From: Gulosibacter hominis
GTDB taxonomy: Bacteria; Actinomycetota; Actinomycetes; Actinomycetales; Microbacteriaceae
Direction of reading: 5' to 3'
Assembly (NCBI RefSeq): GCF_904842695.1
Contig: NZ_CAJGWQ010000001.1
Span: 248,001 to 312,000, forward strand
DNA length: 64,000 nt
Shown: one piece after another, positions 33,743 through 45,861 of the stretch
How the letters are laid out: every line of letters begins with the position of its first letter
Numbering within the stretch: the stretch's first letter is position 1
Program-made: the position numbers and the translations under genes
Notes under the pieces: generated by a model
Databases searched by the model: none
The model's input: the letters and a program-made list of their open reading frames with translations, nothing else
Told to the model about the DNA's origin: nothing

Positions 33743-35632
33743 CTATTGCTGTTCGGCGAGCGCCCGCAAATCGCGTTTGCGCTGCTCGAGTTGCACGAGC
33801 TGCTCGCTCAGCTGCCGGTGCTGCTGCGGCTCGCGTTCAATATCGGTGCGCTGCAATTCACTCATGAGCTCGGCCTTGCGGCGCAGCAGGTCGCGCTCGA
33901 CAAGTGCCGCCGCAACCGAACGCACATAGGCGGTGAGCTGCTCCTCACCCGAACCGGCGGGAATTGGTGCCATTGTGAGTTCGGCCACCAGCGGCAAAAA
34001 GGTGCTCGGCACCTCCTGCTGCACCTGCGGCAGCCAATTGGTGGTGCCGAGGCTGCCGCGCGTGGCAACAATTGCGTCGCGCACGGTCTGTAGGGATGCA
34101 TCCGAAAAATCAGCTGCCAAAACGGCGTCGATCTGTGCCTCGGCAAGAAGCCGCGGATACTGCAGCAGGGCGGCGAGCGCATCGCGTTCAAGCCGCGTCA
34201 TCGGGTCGTTTGGTAGATCACGCAAGCGCACGGTGGGAAGCGCATACTCGCCCGAGGGTCCCATCCCCGGCTCGGCCGCTCCCCCGTACGGGTCATTCGA
34301 GCGTGGATCGGTGTGCCGCGCGGCGGCACGCACCGCGCGCTCGACCGTGTGCATGTCCATGCCGAGCCAGCCGGCGAGTTGACGCACATACTCGGGTTGT
34401 AGGGCGCGGTCTCGTATCCCCGCCACGATCGGCGCGGCCTCACGAAGCGCTGCCACCCGCCCCTCGGCGGTGCGCAGCGAGTGTCGTTGCAGCTGCTGGC
34501 GGATCACAAACTCGTACATCGGTTGCGGTTCGTCGATGAGCTCGCGCACCGCGGCTTCGCCGTGTGTCAAGCGCAGGTCGCAGGGGTCAAGACCGTCGGG
34601 AGCTACCGCCACAAATGTTTGCGCCACAAAACGGTTTTCTTCAGCAAAGGCACGCATTGCGGCCTTACGGCCAGCCTCATCCGGGTCAAAGTTAAAGATC
34701 ACCCGGCCGCGATGTGATTCATCGTCCATGATCCGGCGCAAAACCTTGATGTGTTCGACACCGAACGCCGTACCACACGTGGCCACCGCGGTTGTGACGC
34801 CAGCCAGATGCGCGGCCATCACATCGGTATAGCCCTCAACCACAACCACCTCGTGCTGGCGAGCGATATCGCGCTTGGCAAGATCGAGCCCGTACAGCAC
34901 CTGGGCCTTGTGATAGATGTCGGTTTCGGGAGTGTTGAGGTATTTCGGGCCCTTGTCGTCTTCCCGCAGCCGGCGCGCACCAAATCCGAGCGTCTTACCC
35001 GAGGTGTCGCGAATGGGCCACACGAGCCGGCCACGAAAGCGGTCGTAGCTTGAGCCGCGGTCGTTCGTTGAAACGAGCCCCGCTGCGCGCAGCTCATCCA
35101 TTGTGAAACCCTCGCCGCGCAGCTGCTTGGTGAGCGCATCCCACGAGTTGGGCGCGTAGCCAACACCAAACCGCGTCGCAGCCTGCGGGTCAAAGCCTCG
35201 CTGCCCCAAAAAATCGCGAGCGGCCTGCGCTTCGGCGCTGCCGAGCTGGCGTTGAAAAAAGCGCTCGGCTGCCGCATTGGCTTCCAACAGCCGCACCCGG
35301 CTCGAGTGGTCGGTGGCCGGTGCCCCGCCCTCCTCATAGGTCAGCTGATAGCCGATTCGTCCCGCGAGCCGCTCCACTGCCTCGACGAACGTGACGTGGT
35401 CCATCTTTTGCAGGAAGGTGTAGACATCACCCGATTCACCGCATCCGAAGCAGTGATAAAACCCCAGCTGTGGGCGCACATGAAATGACGGCGTACGCTC
35501 ATCGTGAAACGGGCACAGCCCCTTTTTTGAGCCAACACCGGCGGATTTGAGAGTGACGTAGTCGCCGACAATATCCTCGATGTTCGTCCGGGCACGAACC
35601 TGCTCGATATCGGCTTTGCTGATGCGAGCCAT
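33743..35632 (-). CDS. dnaG: DNA primase
   Basis: Makes RNA primers at the replication fork. 629 residues: N-terminal CHC2 zinc domain (CPFHDERTPSF then YHCFGCGESGD), the RNA polymerase core with the Toprim motif (VVVEGYTDVMA, and the NFDPDEAG segment), and a C-terminal helicase-binding region rich in Gln/Glu. I set the start at the ATG at 35632 (MARISKADIEQ), which fits other primases; the frame continues upstream into dgt but without homology. It follows a TAAACT box by 7 bases. It lies downstream of dgt in the conserved glyS-dusB-dgt-dnaG order. Confidence 0.95.
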   Translation of the reverse strand: MARISKADIEQVRARTNIEDIVGDYVTLKSAGVGSKKGLCPFHDERTPSFHVRPQLGFYHCFGCGESGDVYTFLQKMDHVTFVEAVERLAGRIGYQLTYEEGGAPATDHSSRVRLLEANAAAERFFQRQLGSAEAQAARDFLGQRGFDPQAATRFGVGYAPNSWDALTKQLRGEGFTMDELRAAGLVSTNDRGSSYDRFRGRLVWPIRDTSGKTLGFGARRLREDDKGPKYLNTPETDIYHKAQVLYGLDLAKRDIARQHEVVVVEGYTDVMAAHLAGVTTAVATCGTAFGVEHIKVLRRIMDDESHRGRVIFNFDPDEAGRKAAMRAFAEENRFVAQTFVAVAPDGLDPCDLRLTHGEAAVRELIDEPQPMYEFVIRQQLQRHSLRTAEGRVAALREAAPIVAGIRDRALQPEYVRQLAGWLGMDMHTVERAVRAAARHTDPRSNDPYGGAAEPGMGPSGEYALPTVRLRDLPNDPMTRLERDALAALLQYPRLLAEAQIDAVLAADFSDASLQTVRDAIVATRGSLGTTNWLPQVQQEVPSTFLPLVAELTMAPIPAGSGEEQLTAYVRSVAAALVERDLLRRKAELMSELQRTDIEREPQQHRQLSEQLVQLEQRKRDLRALAEQQ

Positions 35633-35639
35633 ACGCGAC

Positions 35640-35645
35640 AGTTTA
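35640..35645 (-). promoter_or_regulatory. -10 box of dnaG overlapping the dgt stop codon
   Basis: TAAACT on the minus strand; its first three bases are the TAA stop of dgt. Seven bases separate it from the dnaG ATG. Confidence 0.45.
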
Positions 35646-36926
35646 GATGGTCGTTTCAACCGTGCCGCCGGTAATGGCGGCGTGCAGCGCCAGCGCTGAC
35701 TGGTCGGTGAGTGAGGCCACCTGGTCAACGACAACGCGCCGACGCTCACGATCGTTGCCTGCGCCGCGCCATGCCTCAGCCAACGCGGGCTCGAGGTGCC
35801 GCTCGCCCGTGCGCCACAGTGATTCGAGCAGCTCGTGCAGCAGTTCACGCTGTCTCGCATACACCGGTTGCCGCACCGGCAGCGACATCACGAACCCGGC
35901 AACCGCGCCCTTGAGCAGCGCAATTTCGGCGGCAATTTCACGCGGAATAACCACATCGGCCTGATACCGCAGCAGCCGGGCCTCGGTATCATAGGCCGCG
36001 AGTGTCGCATTCGTGGCGGCCTGCGCAAACCGGCCAATGAGCTGCGAGGTGAGGTTTTTCAGTGCGGCGCTGGCAACCATCGACCCGTCAAAGTGATGCA
36101 CCCAGTAGGGTTGCGCCACCAGCCGGTCAAGCGCCGCGCCGAGCTCGTCGGCGCTGAATTTGCCGCCCGACCAGTCTTCGGCGCTGAACAAAATCGCATC
36201 CCGGTTTTCGGCAAGTTCGAATTCGTGAATTGGTAGGTAGCCGGCAACTACCGCGTCTTCAAGGTCGTGCACCGAGTAGGCAATGTCGTCGCTGAGATCC
36301 ATTACCTGCGCCTCGATACATTTGCGTTCGGCGGGGGCGCCGGCACGCAGCCACGTAAACACCTCTAGGTCATCGTCATAGACCCCGAATTTGCTGGTGC
36401 CGCGACGTTCAGCCGCCTCGCGGTCCCAGGGGTACTTGCAGCTGGCGTCAAGGCAGGCGCGGGTGAGGTTCAACCCAAAACTACGGCCATTCACGATCAC
36501 CTTGGGCTCTAGCCGCGCGATCAAGCGCAGCGATTGGGCGTTGCCCTCAAAACCGCCGATGTCGGCCGACCACTCGGCAAGCGCCCGCTCACCATTGTGA
36601 CCAAATGGCGGGTGCCCAATATCGTGGGCCAGACAGGCGGTATCGACTACATCGGGGTCGAGTGCCAGCGAACTGGCGATTTCGCGCCCCACCTGCGCAA
36701 CTTCGAGCGAGTGCGTGAGCCGGTTGCGAGCAAAATCCAGACCCGTGGTGGGAGACAGCACCTGAGTTTTTTGCGCCAGGCGCCGCAGCCCCGAAGAGTG
36801 CAGGATGCGCGCCCGGTCGCGAGCGAATTCGCTGCGGCGGCGGTTTTCATGGTGTTCGGGATGAAACCGGGCCTGAGCGTGTTCGTCATAGCCGGTTTCA
36901 GGGCCGGCCAATGGGATGCGTTCCAC
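35643..36926 (-). CDS. dgt: Deoxyguanosinetriphosphate triphosphohydrolase-like protein
   Basis: HD-domain enzyme that hydrolyses dNTPs to the nucleoside and triphosphate, affecting dNTP pools. The 427-residue protein has the start ARFHPEHHENRRRSEFARDRARILHS, the first metal histidine in THSLEVAQVGR and the H-D of AHDIGHPPFGHNGE, and later the D in DLSDDIAYSVHDLED. GTG start, 2 bases after dusB. The actinobacterial branch is annotated as dGTPase-like because the true dNTP preference varies. Confidence 0.92.
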   Translation of the reverse strand: MERIPLAGPETGYDEHAQARFHPEHHENRRRSEFARDRARILHSSGLRRLAQKTQVLSPTTGLDFARNRLTHSLEVAQVGREIASSLALDPDVVDTACLAHDIGHPPFGHNGERALAEWSADIGGFEGNAQSLRLIARLEPKVIVNGRSFGLNLTRACLDASCKYPWDREAAERRGTSKFGVYDDDLEVFTWLRAGAPAERKCIEAQVMDLSDDIAYSVHDLEDAVVAGYLPIHEFELAENRDAILFSAEDWSGGKFSADELGAALDRLVAQPYWVHHFDGSMVASAALKNLTSQLIGRFAQAATNATLAAYDTEARLLRYQADVVIPREIAAEIALLKGAVAGFVMSLPVRQPVYARQRELLHELLESLWRTGERHLEPALAEAWRGAGNDRERRRVVVDQVASLTDQSALALHAAITGGTVETTI

Positions 36927-36928
36927 CC

Positions 36929-38098
36929 TTACCCTCCCGAGTCGTCGAGTTCGGCGTCGGCGAGCCCGCAGCGCTCGGCATCAGCGAGCAGCGGTGAGTC
37001 GAGCCAGCCCTCAGGCAGGTGGGCTCGACGGGCCCGCCCGGCTCGGCCGCGCTGGCCGGTGGCGCTTTTACCCGGCCACGGTTCATCCGGCAGTTGCGCG
37101 ACAAGCTCGCGCAGCTCGGCCAGTGAGTCAATCAGCGCAAACTCGCGCCGCACCTCACCGCCAACCGGGTAGCCCTTGAAGTACCAGGCGACATGCTTGC
37201 GGAAGTCTCGGCAGCCGCGGAACTCGTCTTCGAAGAACTCCACCAGCAGTTCGGCGTGGCGGATCATCGCCGCACCAACCTGCAGTAGGCCGGGCCGGAT
37301 GCGTTCGGGACGCCCCGCCAGCGCCGCCTGCAGGTCACCAAACAGCCACGGCCGTCCAAGCACGCCGCGGCCAACCATGATGCCGTCGCAGCCGGTTTCA
37401 GCCATCATCCGCACACCGTCTTCGGCTTCAAAAACATCGCCGTTGCCGAGCACCGGGATCGAGGTGATGTGCTGTTTTAGCGTGGCGATCGCATCCCAAT
37501 CGGCCTTACCCGAGTACTGCTGCACAAGCGTTCGACCGTGCAGCGTGACCGCCTGCATCCCGCTATCTTCGGCAATTTTTGCGGCCGTGAGATAGGTGAG
37601 GTGCGCGTCATCAATACCCTTGCGAATTTTGACCGTCACCGGGATATCGCCGGCGCGTTTGACCGCTTCACGACAGATCGACTCGAATAGATCCTGTTTC
37701 CACGGCAGCGCCGAACCGCCACCCTTGCGGGTCACTTTTGGAACCGGGCAGCCAAAGTTGAGGTCGATGTGGTCGACCCGGTCTTCATCCACAAGCTGCT
37801 GGACAGCGCGGCCCACCGTTTCGGGGTCGACACCGTACAGCTGAATGGAGCGCAGTTTTTCGCTCGGGTGGTGACGGATCAGTCGCAGCGTGGTCGGGTT
37901 GCGTTCGACAAGTGCTCGAGTGGTCACCATTTCGGTGACGTACAACCCCGCACCATATTCCTGGCACAGTCGTCGAAACGCCTCATTGGTGATGCCCGCC
38001 ATTGGAGCGAGCACCACCGGTGAGGCAAGTTCAAGCGGCCCGATGCGCAGCGGCAGAGCTGAAAACTCCGTGGTTTCGGTGGTCAAGGTGGCTAGCAA
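36929..38098 (-). CDS. dusB: tRNA-dihydrouridine synthase
   Basis: FMN enzyme that reduces uridines in the tRNA D loop. 389 residues with [14 protein letters not shown], the catalytic cysteine in [15 protein letters not shown], the FMN-binding GNGDVF and [13 protein letters not shown], and a helical C-terminal RNA-binding part. Start appears to be TTG at 38098, which overlaps the glyS stop by 7 bases; another TTG lies four codons downstream and no ATG or GTG is near. The Cys and lysine motifs fit a DusB-type enzyme. Confidence 0.92.
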   Translation of the reverse strand: MLATLTTETTEFSALPLRIGPLELASPVVLAPMAGITNEAFRRLCQEYGAGLYVTEMVTTRALVERNPTTLRLIRHHPSEKLRSIQLYGVDPETVGRAVQQLVDEDRVDHIDLNFGCPVPKVTRKGGGSALPWKQDLFESICREAVKRAGDIPVTVKIRKGIDDAHLTYLTAAKIAEDSGMQAVTLHGRTLVQQYSGKADWDAIATLKQHITSIPVLGNGDVFEAEDGVRMMAETGCDGIMVGRGVLGRPWLFGDLQAALAGRPERIRPGLLQVGAAMIRHAELLVEFFEDEFRGCRDFRKHVAWYFKGYPVGGEVRREFALIDSLAELRELVAQLPDEPWPGKSATGQRGRAGRARRAHLPEGWLDSPLLADAERCGLADAELDDSGG

Positions 38099-39477
38099 CC
38101 CCGCAGTCGCTCAGCCAGGTAGCCGTACAGCTCGTCAATCGCGACCCGTTCCTGCGCCATGGTGTCGCGTTCGCGCACGGTGACGGCGCGGTCGTCGAGC
38201 GAGTCAAAGTCGACGGTGACACAGTACGGGGTGCCGATCTCGTCATTGCGGCGGTAGCGGCGACCGATCGCACCGGCGTCATCGAAGTCGATGTTCCAGT
38301 TGCCGGTGCGCAGCTCCTGCGCCACTTCGCGAGCCAGCGGGGTGAGCTGCTCATTACGCGAGAGCGGCAGCACGGCCGCCTTGACGGGCGCCAGGCGCGG
38401 GTCGAGTTTGAGCACGGTGCGCTTGTCTACACCGCCCTTAGCGTTGGGAGCTTCGTCTTCGGTGTACGAATCGATGAGGAAGGCCATCAGTGAGCGGGTG
38501 AGACCGAACGAGGGTTCGATCACGAACGGGGTGTAGCGTTCGCCGGCCGCCTGGTCGAAGTAGGCGAGCTCGGTGCCCGAAGCCTTCGAGTGCGAGCCAA
38601 GGTCGAAGTCAGTGCGGTTGGCGACGCCCATCAGTTCTCCCCACTCACTGCCTTGGAAACCGAAGCGGTATTCGAAGTCGATAGTGCGTTCGCTGTAGTG
38701 GGCGCGCTCGTCTTCGGGCACGTCGAACTGGCGGATATTGTCGGGATTGATGCCGAGGTCTACGAACCAGTTCCAGCAGGCCCCCACCCAGGCATCGAAG
38801 TGCGCGGATGCATCCTCGGGCTTGACAAAATATTCGATCTCCATCTGCTCGAACTCGCGCGTACGGAAGATGAAATTACCGGGGGTGATTTCGTTGCGGA
38901 ACGACTTCCCCACCTGCGCAATACCGAACGGTGGCTTGCGTCGGGCGGTGGTCACCACATTGTTGAAGTTGACGAAGATGCCCTGAGCTGTTTCGGGGCG
39001 CAGATAGTGCAGCCCCTCTTCGTCGTCGACCGGGCCGAGGTAGGTTTTCATCAGGCCCGAGAAGTTTCGCGGTTCGGTCCAGTTACCGGGCTGACCGGTT
39101 TCGGGGTCGCGGATGTCGGCAAGCCCGTTTTCGGGCTCGTGACCGTGCTTCGCCACATAGGCCTCGATGAGGTGGTCCATGCGGTAGCGCTTGTGCGTGT
39201 GCAGCGACTCAACCAGCGGGTCGGTGAAGGTTTCGACGTGACCCGACGCCTGCCACACTGCGGTGGGCAAAATAATTGACGAGTCGAGGCCCACCATGTC
39301 ACCGCGGCCGCGCACAAAGGTGCGCCACCACTGCTGCTTGATGTTTTCTTTCAGCTCGACACCGAGCGGGCCATAATCCCATGCCGACCTGGATCCGCCA
39401 TAAATCTCGCCCGACTGGTACACGAATCCGCGTCGCTTTGCCAGCGCGATGATCTGGTCGAGTTTCGATGCCGCCAT
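38092..39477 (-). CDS. glyS: Glycyl-tRNA synthetase (dimeric type)
   Basis: Class II aminoacyl-tRNA synthetase charging tRNA-Gly. The 461-residue length is that of the alpha2 type. Class II motifs are seen: [19 protein letters not shown] at the N-terminus, motif 2 around [28 protein letters not shown] region, and motif 3 with [10 protein letters not shown]; the C-terminal anticodon-binding domain begins near residue 365. A -10-like TAGGAT lies in the 98-base region upstream. It is followed by dusB. Confidence 0.95.
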   Translation of the reverse strand: MAASKLDQIIALAKRRGFVYQSGEIYGGSRSAWDYGPLGVELKENIKQQWWRTFVRGRGDMVGLDSSIILPTAVWQASGHVETFTDPLVESLHTHKRYRMDHLIEAYVAKHGHEPENGLADIRDPETGQPGNWTEPRNFSGLMKTYLGPVDDEEGLHYLRPETAQGIFVNFNNVVTTARRKPPFGIAQVGKSFRNEITPGNFIFRTREFEQMEIEYFVKPEDASAHFDAWVGACWNWFVDLGINPDNIRQFDVPEDERAHYSERTIDFEYRFGFQGSEWGELMGVANRTDFDLGSHSKASGTELAYFDQAAGERYTPFVIEPSFGLTRSLMAFLIDSYTEDEAPNAKGGVDKRTVLKLDPRLAPVKAAVLPLSRNEQLTPLAREVAQELRTGNWNIDFDDAGAIGRRYRRNDEIGTPYCVTVDFDSLDDRAVTVRERDTMAQERVAIDELYGYLAERLRGC

Positions 39478-39576
39478 GTTGTGGTGTCTCTCCTGAGCTG
39501 TGGCCGGGCGCCGCCGGATGCGGTGCCGGAATCGGCTCCCGCTATCCTAGCCGGCAGCGGCGCTGGCCGGGTGCAA

Positions 39577-40650
39577 TCACTCGTTGGCGAGCTGCACGTC
39601 TCCAGCCGGGTTGTCGCCCGCAAACTCGGGCTTACGGGCAACGATGCTCGCAGCCTCCTGCCGCGCGGGTTGTTCGGTGGCCAGATGCTGCAGCTCGGGT
39701 GGGATCGCTCGGCCGAGTTTGGTCATCACCTGCGCCCACAGTTTGCCCGCCCGATACGACGAGCGCACGAGTGGCCCCGCCATCACGGCTTCAAAGCCGA
39801 GTTCGCGCGCGTAGTCAGCGAGGTCGATGAACTCCTGCGGTTTTACCCACCGGTCGATCGGATGGTGCAGCGCACTCGGGCGCAGGTACTGCGTGAGTGT
39901 CAAAATATTTACCGAATGATCACGCAGATCGCGCATCGTGGCTTCGATTTCGCCACGCTCCTCCCCCATACCGAGGATGAGATTCGACTTCGTAATCATG
40001 CCGAGTTCACTGGCGCGCGCGAGCATCTGCAGCGATCGCTCATATCGAAACGCTGGCCGAATCTGTTTAAAAATCCGCGGCACGGTTTCGAGATTGTGTG
40101 CAAACACCTCGGGAGCCGCGTCGCAGACCGCCTTGATCGGGGCATCTCCGCCACGGAAATCATCCACCAACAGTTCCACACCGGTTCCAGGGCTGAGTTC
40201 ACGAATCTGTCGGCAGGTTTCGGCAAATAGCCAGGATGCACCGTCTTCGAGATCGTCACGCGCGACACCCGTCACCGTCGCATAGCGCAATCCCAACTCG
40301 CGCACAGACTCGGCGACCCGGCGCGGCTCATCCCGGTCGTAGGAGGCGGGTTTACCGGTGGCAATCTGGCAAAAGTCGCAGCGGCGGGTGCAGTGGTCGC
40401 CACCGATCAGGAAGGTGGCTTCGCGGTCTTGCCAGCACTCATAGATGTTCGGACAGCCGGCCTCCTCGCACACCGTGTGCAGCCCACCGCTGCGCGCGAT
40501 ACTGCGCACCTCTTGATATTGCTCACCGACGGCTGCGGTGGTGCGGATCCAGTCGGGCTTGCGTTCGATCGGAGTCTGCTGGTTCTGTGCCTCGATGCGC
40601 AGCAGCTTGCGGCCCTGCGGCTCGAGCCTGCCGAGATTAGTCGCGCTCAT
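39577..40650 (-). CDS. lipA: Lipoyl synthase
   Basis: Radical SAM enzyme that inserts two sulfur atoms into octanoyl groups to make lipoate on E2 and H proteins. 357 residues. The auxiliary 4Fe-4S cluster cysteines are in [12 protein letters not shown], and the radical SAM triad is C-T-R-R-C-D-F-C. The final Arg-Ser-Ser-Tyr motif (VRSSYRAG) that positions the auxiliary cluster is present. The ATG overlaps the lipB stop (ATGA). The C-terminus is about 20 residues longer than typical. Confidence 0.95.
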   Translation of the reverse strand: MSATNLGRLEPQGRKLLRIEAQNQQTPIERKPDWIRTTAAVGEQYQEVRSIARSGGLHTVCEEAGCPNIYECWQDREATFLIGGDHCTRRCDFCQIATGKPASYDRDEPRRVAESVRELGLRYATVTGVARDDLEDGASWLFAETCRQIRELSPGTGVELLVDDFRGGDAPIKAVCDAAPEVFAHNLETVPRIFKQIRPAFRYERSLQMLARASELGMITKSNLILGMGEERGEIEATMRDLRDHSVNILTLTQYLRPSALHHPIDRWVKPQEFIDLADYARELGFEAVMAGPLVRSSYRAGKLWAQVMTKLGRAIPPELQHLATEQPARQEAASIVARKPEFAGDNPAGDVQLANE

Positions 40651-41297
40651 GCGGTTTCCTCCACTGGGACACGGAACCGTGCCAATTGTTGTTCGAGATG
40701 CGGTACGAGTCGGGCCGCAACTTCTTCGAGGGTCTGTTCTACGCCGAGATCACGCATCGAGACCACACCGGCGTCACGGATGCCGCAGGGCACGATGCGA
40801 TCGAAGTCACCCAGATCAGTGGTGACGTTGAGTGCCAGTCCGTGCATGGTGGTGCGGCTGCTGAAACGCACCCCGATGGCGCAAATTTTGCGGTCGAACT
40901 GGCCGGGCCGCACGATCCAAACGCCAGTGCGCCCCTCGACACGACCGGCTGCAATGCCGTATTCGGCAAGCAGGTCAATCACCGCCTGTTCGAGCGCGCG
41001 CACATAGGCCACCACATCCTGGCGCCCGTGCACCTTGATAATCGGGTAGACAACCAGTTGCCCCGGGCCGTGATAGGTGACCGAACCGCCGCGATCGATA
41101 GGCACCACCGGCACATTTGCATCCGGAATGTCTTCGGGCTTCGTGCGACTGCCCGCCGTGTACACGGGATCAAATTCGATGAGCATGAGCGTATCGGCTG
41201 TCTCACCCGCGGCGACGCGCTCATGCAGGTTTCGCTGGCGAGCATCGACCGCCGCGTAATCGCTGCGACCTTCACTCAGTAGATTGTCGATCTGCAC
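40647..41297 (-). CDS. lipB: Octanoyltransferase
   Basis: Moves octanoate from octanoyl-ACP (product of the fab genes at 12-16 kb) to lipoyl domains, preceding LipA. 216 residues with the [18 protein letters not shown] substrate motif, the active-site lysine in [10 protein letters not shown] and the cysteine in VPCGIRD. GTG start at 41297, 8 bases after a TATGGT -10 box. It forms a coupled pair with lipA. Confidence 0.94.
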   Translation of the reverse strand: MQIDNLLSEGRSDYAAVDARQRNLHERVAAGETADTLMLIEFDPVYTAGSRTKPEDIPDANVPVVPIDRGGSVTYHGPGQLVVYPIIKVHGRQDVVAYVRALEQAVIDLLAEYGIAAGRVEGRTGVWIVRPGQFDRKICAIGVRFSSRTTMHGLALNVTTDLGDFDRIVPCGIRDAGVVSMRDLGVEQTLEEVAARLVPHLEQQLARFRVPVEETA

Positions 41298-41305
41298 AAC
41301 ACTCG

Positions 41306-41311
41306 ACCATA
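41306..41311 (-). promoter_or_regulatory. -10 box of lipBA
   Basis: TATGGT on the minus strand, 8 bases before the GTG start of lipB; leaderless or nearly so. Confidence 0.4.
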
Positions 41312-41339
41312 ACTGTGTCAGCCAAAGAAGCCCTGATTG

Positions 41340-42137
41340 CTATTCGGTTTCGGGGCGATCAATCGCGCCCCCAAAGCGCCGATCGCGACCGGCATACTGT
41401 TCGATTGCCCGCCAAAGATCTTCGCGTGTGAAATCGGGCCAGAGGGTGTCGACGAACACAAATTCTGCGTAGGCCGATTGCCAGAGCAAAAAATTTGAGG
41501 TGCGCTGCTCCCCCGATGAACGCACGAACAGGTCGACATCGGGTAGATCGGGAAGATAGAGATGTTTTTGTAGCGTGCGCTCGGTTATGCGTTCGGGATT
41601 AATCCGCCCCTTCGCCGCCTCATTCGCGATCGCCCGCACCGCATCCACCAGCTCAACGCGCCCGCCATAATTGACGCACATGTTCAGGGTCATGCGGGTG
41701 TTGTTGCGGGTGAGTTCTTCGGCAGCGCGCAGATCGTTAATTACACTGCGCCACAGTTTCGGCTCCCGCCCCGCCCACTGCACTCGCACGCCCCACTCAT
41801 TGAGTTGATCGCGTTGGCGCCGCAGCACCTGCCGGTTAAACCCCATCAAAAAGCGCACCTCTTCGGCCGCGCGCTTCCAGTTCTCGGTTGAAAAGGCATA
41901 CACCGAGAGATGTTTGACCCCCACCTGCAGGGCGCCGGCCACCACATCCAATAGCGATTGCTCCCCCGCCCGGTGTCCCTCGGTGCGCGGTAGCCCCCGG
42001 CGGTTGGCCCAGCGACCGTTCCCATCCATCACGATCGCCACGTGCGCGGGCACCTCCGCCGCGGCGAACTCGGGCGGATACACGCCGGTCCAGTCAATCG
42101 GTTTGTATGCGGATATACCCGGCAATGACTCGTTCAT
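41340..42137 (-). CDS. uppS: Isoprenyl transferase (cis-prenyl diphosphate synthase)
   Basis: Builds long-chain cis-polyprenyl diphosphate (the undecaprenyl carrier for peptidoglycan and wall polymers). The 265-residue protein has the [12 protein letters not shown] motif with the catalytic aspartate, the GHRAG segment, the FSTENW motif and the C-terminal [11 protein letters not shown] with the Arg-Ser/Glu substrate contacts. Start: the ATG at 42137 with GAGGAG in front is favoured; a TTG at 42164 directly after recO is possible. A TAGGCT box overlaps the recO stop 26 bases upstream. Confidence 0.92.
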   Translation of the reverse strand: MNESLPGISAYKPIDWTGVYPPEFAAAEVPAHVAIVMDGNGRWANRRGLPRTEGHRAGEQSLLDVVAGALQVGVKHLSVYAFSTENWKRAAEEVRFLMGFNRQVLRRQRDQLNEWGVRVQWAGREPKLWRSVINDLRAAEELTRNNTRMTLNMCVNYGGRVELVDAVRAIANEAAKGRINPERITERTLQKHLYLPDLPDVDLFVRSSGEQRTSNFLLWQSAYAEFVFVDTLWPDFTREDLWRAIEQYAGRDRRFGGAIDRPETE

Positions 42138-42163
42138 CGGCTCCTCAACTTGCTCCTGTGTCA

Positions 42164-42169
42164 AGCCTA
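42164..42169 (-). promoter_or_regulatory. -10-like box of uppS overlapping the recO stop codon
   Basis: TAGGCT on the minus strand; its TAG is the recO stop codon (42167-42169). It would give uppS a leader of about 20 bases with a GAGGAG site. Confidence 0.35.
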
Positions 42170-42931
42170 GTTGGCTCCGTGCCGCCGGGCGGCATCGGCA
42201 ATTCTTGTGGCGCGCAGACTGTGCTCGAGATGATGTTCGGCATAGGCAATGGCAATATCACCGGCACGCTCACGCACCGCCGTATCCGCACTCAACTGCA
42301 CGTGGCGGTTACCGGCAAGGAGAGCCCACAGGTGCCGCATCACATCAATATCCGCGGCCACCGTGGCACCCACCGCGATGGCACACGCGTCACACACGGC
42401 CCCGCCGGCTGAATATGAAATGCGAGCATGCGGGCCCGGCACTCCACAGCGTGCGCACTCGTTAAAACTCGGCTGCCATCCGGCAAGAGCGAGTGAGCGC
42501 AATAAATACCCGCCCATCACCAACTGCGCCGGATGATCTTGTGCGGCAAGATCACGCAGCGCACCCACCAGCAGCACCCACTGATTGGGTGCCGGGGTTT
42601 CGGTGAGCAATTGCATGGCCGACTCCACCACGACCGCGGCGGCGGTATAGGCCTCATAGTCGGCAACAATTTTTGCAGCGAGGGGATGCACGGTCACCGC
42701 CTGCGTGACCGTCTCCAAACCCGAACGGTTACGGAAATTGCGGGTGTACAGCTGCACATCCACCACATTGAACGGCTCGAGCCGGGCACCAAACTTGGAT
42801 GAGGTGCGACGCACCCCGCGCGCGACAGCGCGTACCATTCCGCGCTCGCGACCAAATAGAGTAATGATGCGGTCGGCCTCACCCAGAGGCGCTGCTCGCA
42901 GCACCACGACCTCATCCGCATATACCGGCAT
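42167..42931 (-). CDS. recO: DNA repair protein RecO
   Basis: Recombination mediator that loads RecA on SSB-coated DNA. 254 residues: N-terminal OB fold starting [22 protein letters not shown], a helical middle, and the zinc site C-A-R-C / C-D-A-C near residues 155-180. The ATG at 42931 fits the family and lies 6 bases after GATACT, supporting a leaderless start; a longer version would run into the divergent gene. Upstream of uppS, the usual actinobacterial order. Confidence 0.92.
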   Translation of the reverse strand: MPVYADEVVVLRAAPLGEADRIITLFGRERGMVRAVARGVRRTSSKFGARLEPFNVVDVQLYTRNFRNRSGLETVTQAVTVHPLAAKIVADYEAYTAAAVVVESAMQLLTETPAPNQWVLLVGALRDLAAQDHPAQLVMGGYLLRSLALAGWQPSFNECARCGVPGPHARISYSAGGAVCDACAIAVGATVAADIDVMRHLWALLAGNRHVQLSADTAVRERAGDIAIAYAEHHLEHSLRATRIADAARRHGAN

Positions 42932-42937
42932 CACACC

Positions 42938-42943
42938 AGTATC
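42938..42943 (-). promoter_or_regulatory. -10 box of recO (leaderless candidate)
   Basis: GATACT on the minus strand, 6 bases before the ATG at 42931. Confidence 0.35.
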
Positions 42944-43011
42944 GCCCGCGGTCATCGCTATCGCGTTTGCCGCGCCCACCTCCCCACCAAAATCCCCGCC
43001 ACGCGCTGCGC

Positions 43012-43830
43012 GTGCCTGAACCGAACGGAAGTCTGGTTTTGGAACCACATCTCGTGCAGGAGCTGCCAACGATCCCGCTGTGGCTCGATCTCACCGCCGT
43101 TGCCTTTGGTGCGCTGTCCGCTTCTGCAACCGCCGAAGGGGTGCAGCGGCAGGGCCGCCGCATCGACTGGCTGGGAGTGGCCATCCTCGGTGTTTCGGTC
43201 GGTCTCGGTGGCGGTTTTATGCGTGATCTGCTGCTCGGGGTGCCGCCGGCCACCATCCAAAACAATTGGTACGTGCTCACCGCGGCGCTCGCGGCACTGT
43301 GCGGTATGTGGCTGTCGTACGCGTTGAATCGCATCAATGTGGCCGTCACCATCCTGGATGCAATGTCGCTCGGGGTGTTTGCAGTTGTGGGTACGTCGAA
43401 GGCAATCGGCTACGGGGTTGAACCGCTGCCGGCGATCATGATCGGCACCGTGGCCGCCGCCGGTGGTGGTGCCGTTCGCGACCTCTTGCTGCAGGTACCC
43501 GTCGGTGTGCTGTACGCGGGCACGTTCTATGCTGCCGCCGCTTTTTTTGGCGCAGCCTCGTACGTTGCCCTCGATCTACTTGGTGTTGGCACTATTACCG
43601 GCATGATCGTGTGTTTCACGGTCACGGTCGCGATCCGCATGGCAAGCGTGTGGTGGGGGCTGTCGCTACCCGAACAGATGGCGCTGCGACTACCGCAGCG
43701 GCTACGTGAACCGAACCGTGAACGCTTGCTGCTGCGCCGGTACAAGCGCGGCTCAAAACCGACCACGCGCCCCATCCCCATCACCGAGTCGACCCGCAAG
43801 CGTAAACGCCGCCGGCGCGCATCCGACTAA
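43012..43830 (+). CDS. TRIC family cation channel protein
   Basis: Trimeric intracellular cation channel homologue (UPF0126/YadS), about 272 residues. Two internal repeats of three helices each carry the Gly-rich signatures GLGGGFMRDLLLG and AAGGGAVRDLLL, typical of the bacterial TRIC pore; they probably conduct K+ or related ions across the membrane. The C-terminal 55 residues are very basic (Arg/Lys) and face the cytosol. The start is uncertain: GTG at 43012, TTG at 43039 (with GGAAG upstream) and GTG at 43054 are all in frame ahead of the first helix. Confidence 0.85.
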   Translation: MPEPNGSLVLEPHLVQELPTIPLWLDLTAVAFGALSASATAEGVQRQGRRIDWLGVAILGVSVGLGGGFMRDLLLGVPPATIQNNWYVLTAALAALCGMWLSYALNRINVAVTILDAMSLGVFAVVGTSKAIGYGVEPLPAIMIGTVAAAGGGAVRDLLLQVPVGVLYAGTFYAAAAFFGAASYVALDLLGVGTITGMIVCFTVTVAIRMASVWWGLSLPEQMALRLPQRLREPNRERLLLRRYKRGSKPTTRPIPITESTRKRKRRRRASD

Positions 43831-43835
43831 AAACA

Positions 43836-43875
43836 AGCGGGCGGTGATGGCCATTGTGCACCATCACCGCCCGCT
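43836..43875. terminator. Two-way terminator between the TRIC gene and leuA
   Basis: Perfect 15-base stem AGCGGGCGGTGATGG / CCATCACCGCCCGCT (43836-43850, 43861-43875), 10-base loop, between convergent genes. Confidence 0.9.
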
Positions 43876-43887
43876 ATCTGCGTGGGG

Positions 43888-45648
<1,761 letters not shown>

Positions 45649-45695
45649 TCACTCCCTGCGCTGCCGATGTGCACACCGACAGCGACTTTTTCGCC

Positions 45696-45823
45696 GGCAC
45701 CTGTGGGCGGGATTCATCAGTTCCAGGTGTAACTACCGGAACAGGTGCCTTACTGTTCAAAATGGCCTAAGCCAACGACACACTCCGCGACGAGGAAGGC
45801 TTAGTTGCTAAGCCTCGTCGCGG
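45696..45823 (-). promoter_or_regulatory. Structured leuA leader, candidate LEU element
   Basis: On the minus strand three elements precede leuA. First, a hairpin at 45785-45823: CCGCGACGA/TCGTCGCGG plus GGCTTAG/CTAAGCC, with a 4-base bulge. Second, a further copy of GGCTTAG (45767-45773) that can pair with the same middle strand instead. Third, a 9-base stem GGCACCTGT/ACAGGTGCC (45696-45704, 45741-45749). Competing pairs of this kind suggest a conformational switch. A conserved pseudoknot, the LEU element, was described upstream of leuA in most actinobacteria by comparative analysis (Seliverstov and co-workers, from memory); I think this is it. None of the stems is followed by a T run, so control at translation is more likely than termination. 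Confidence 0.6.
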
Positions 45824-45861
45824 CAACGAAGAAGGAGGGTGCCGTTTCGGAACATGTGGTC

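Noticed and set aside
35633-35860. N-terminal extension of DnaG
   Set aside because: The extra residues have no primase similarity and overlap the dgt coding region.
45820-45860. GGAGGGTGCCGTTTCGG on the plus strand resembling a T-box antiterminator
   Set aside because: It is on the strand opposite to every gene nearby and no specifier structure is present.
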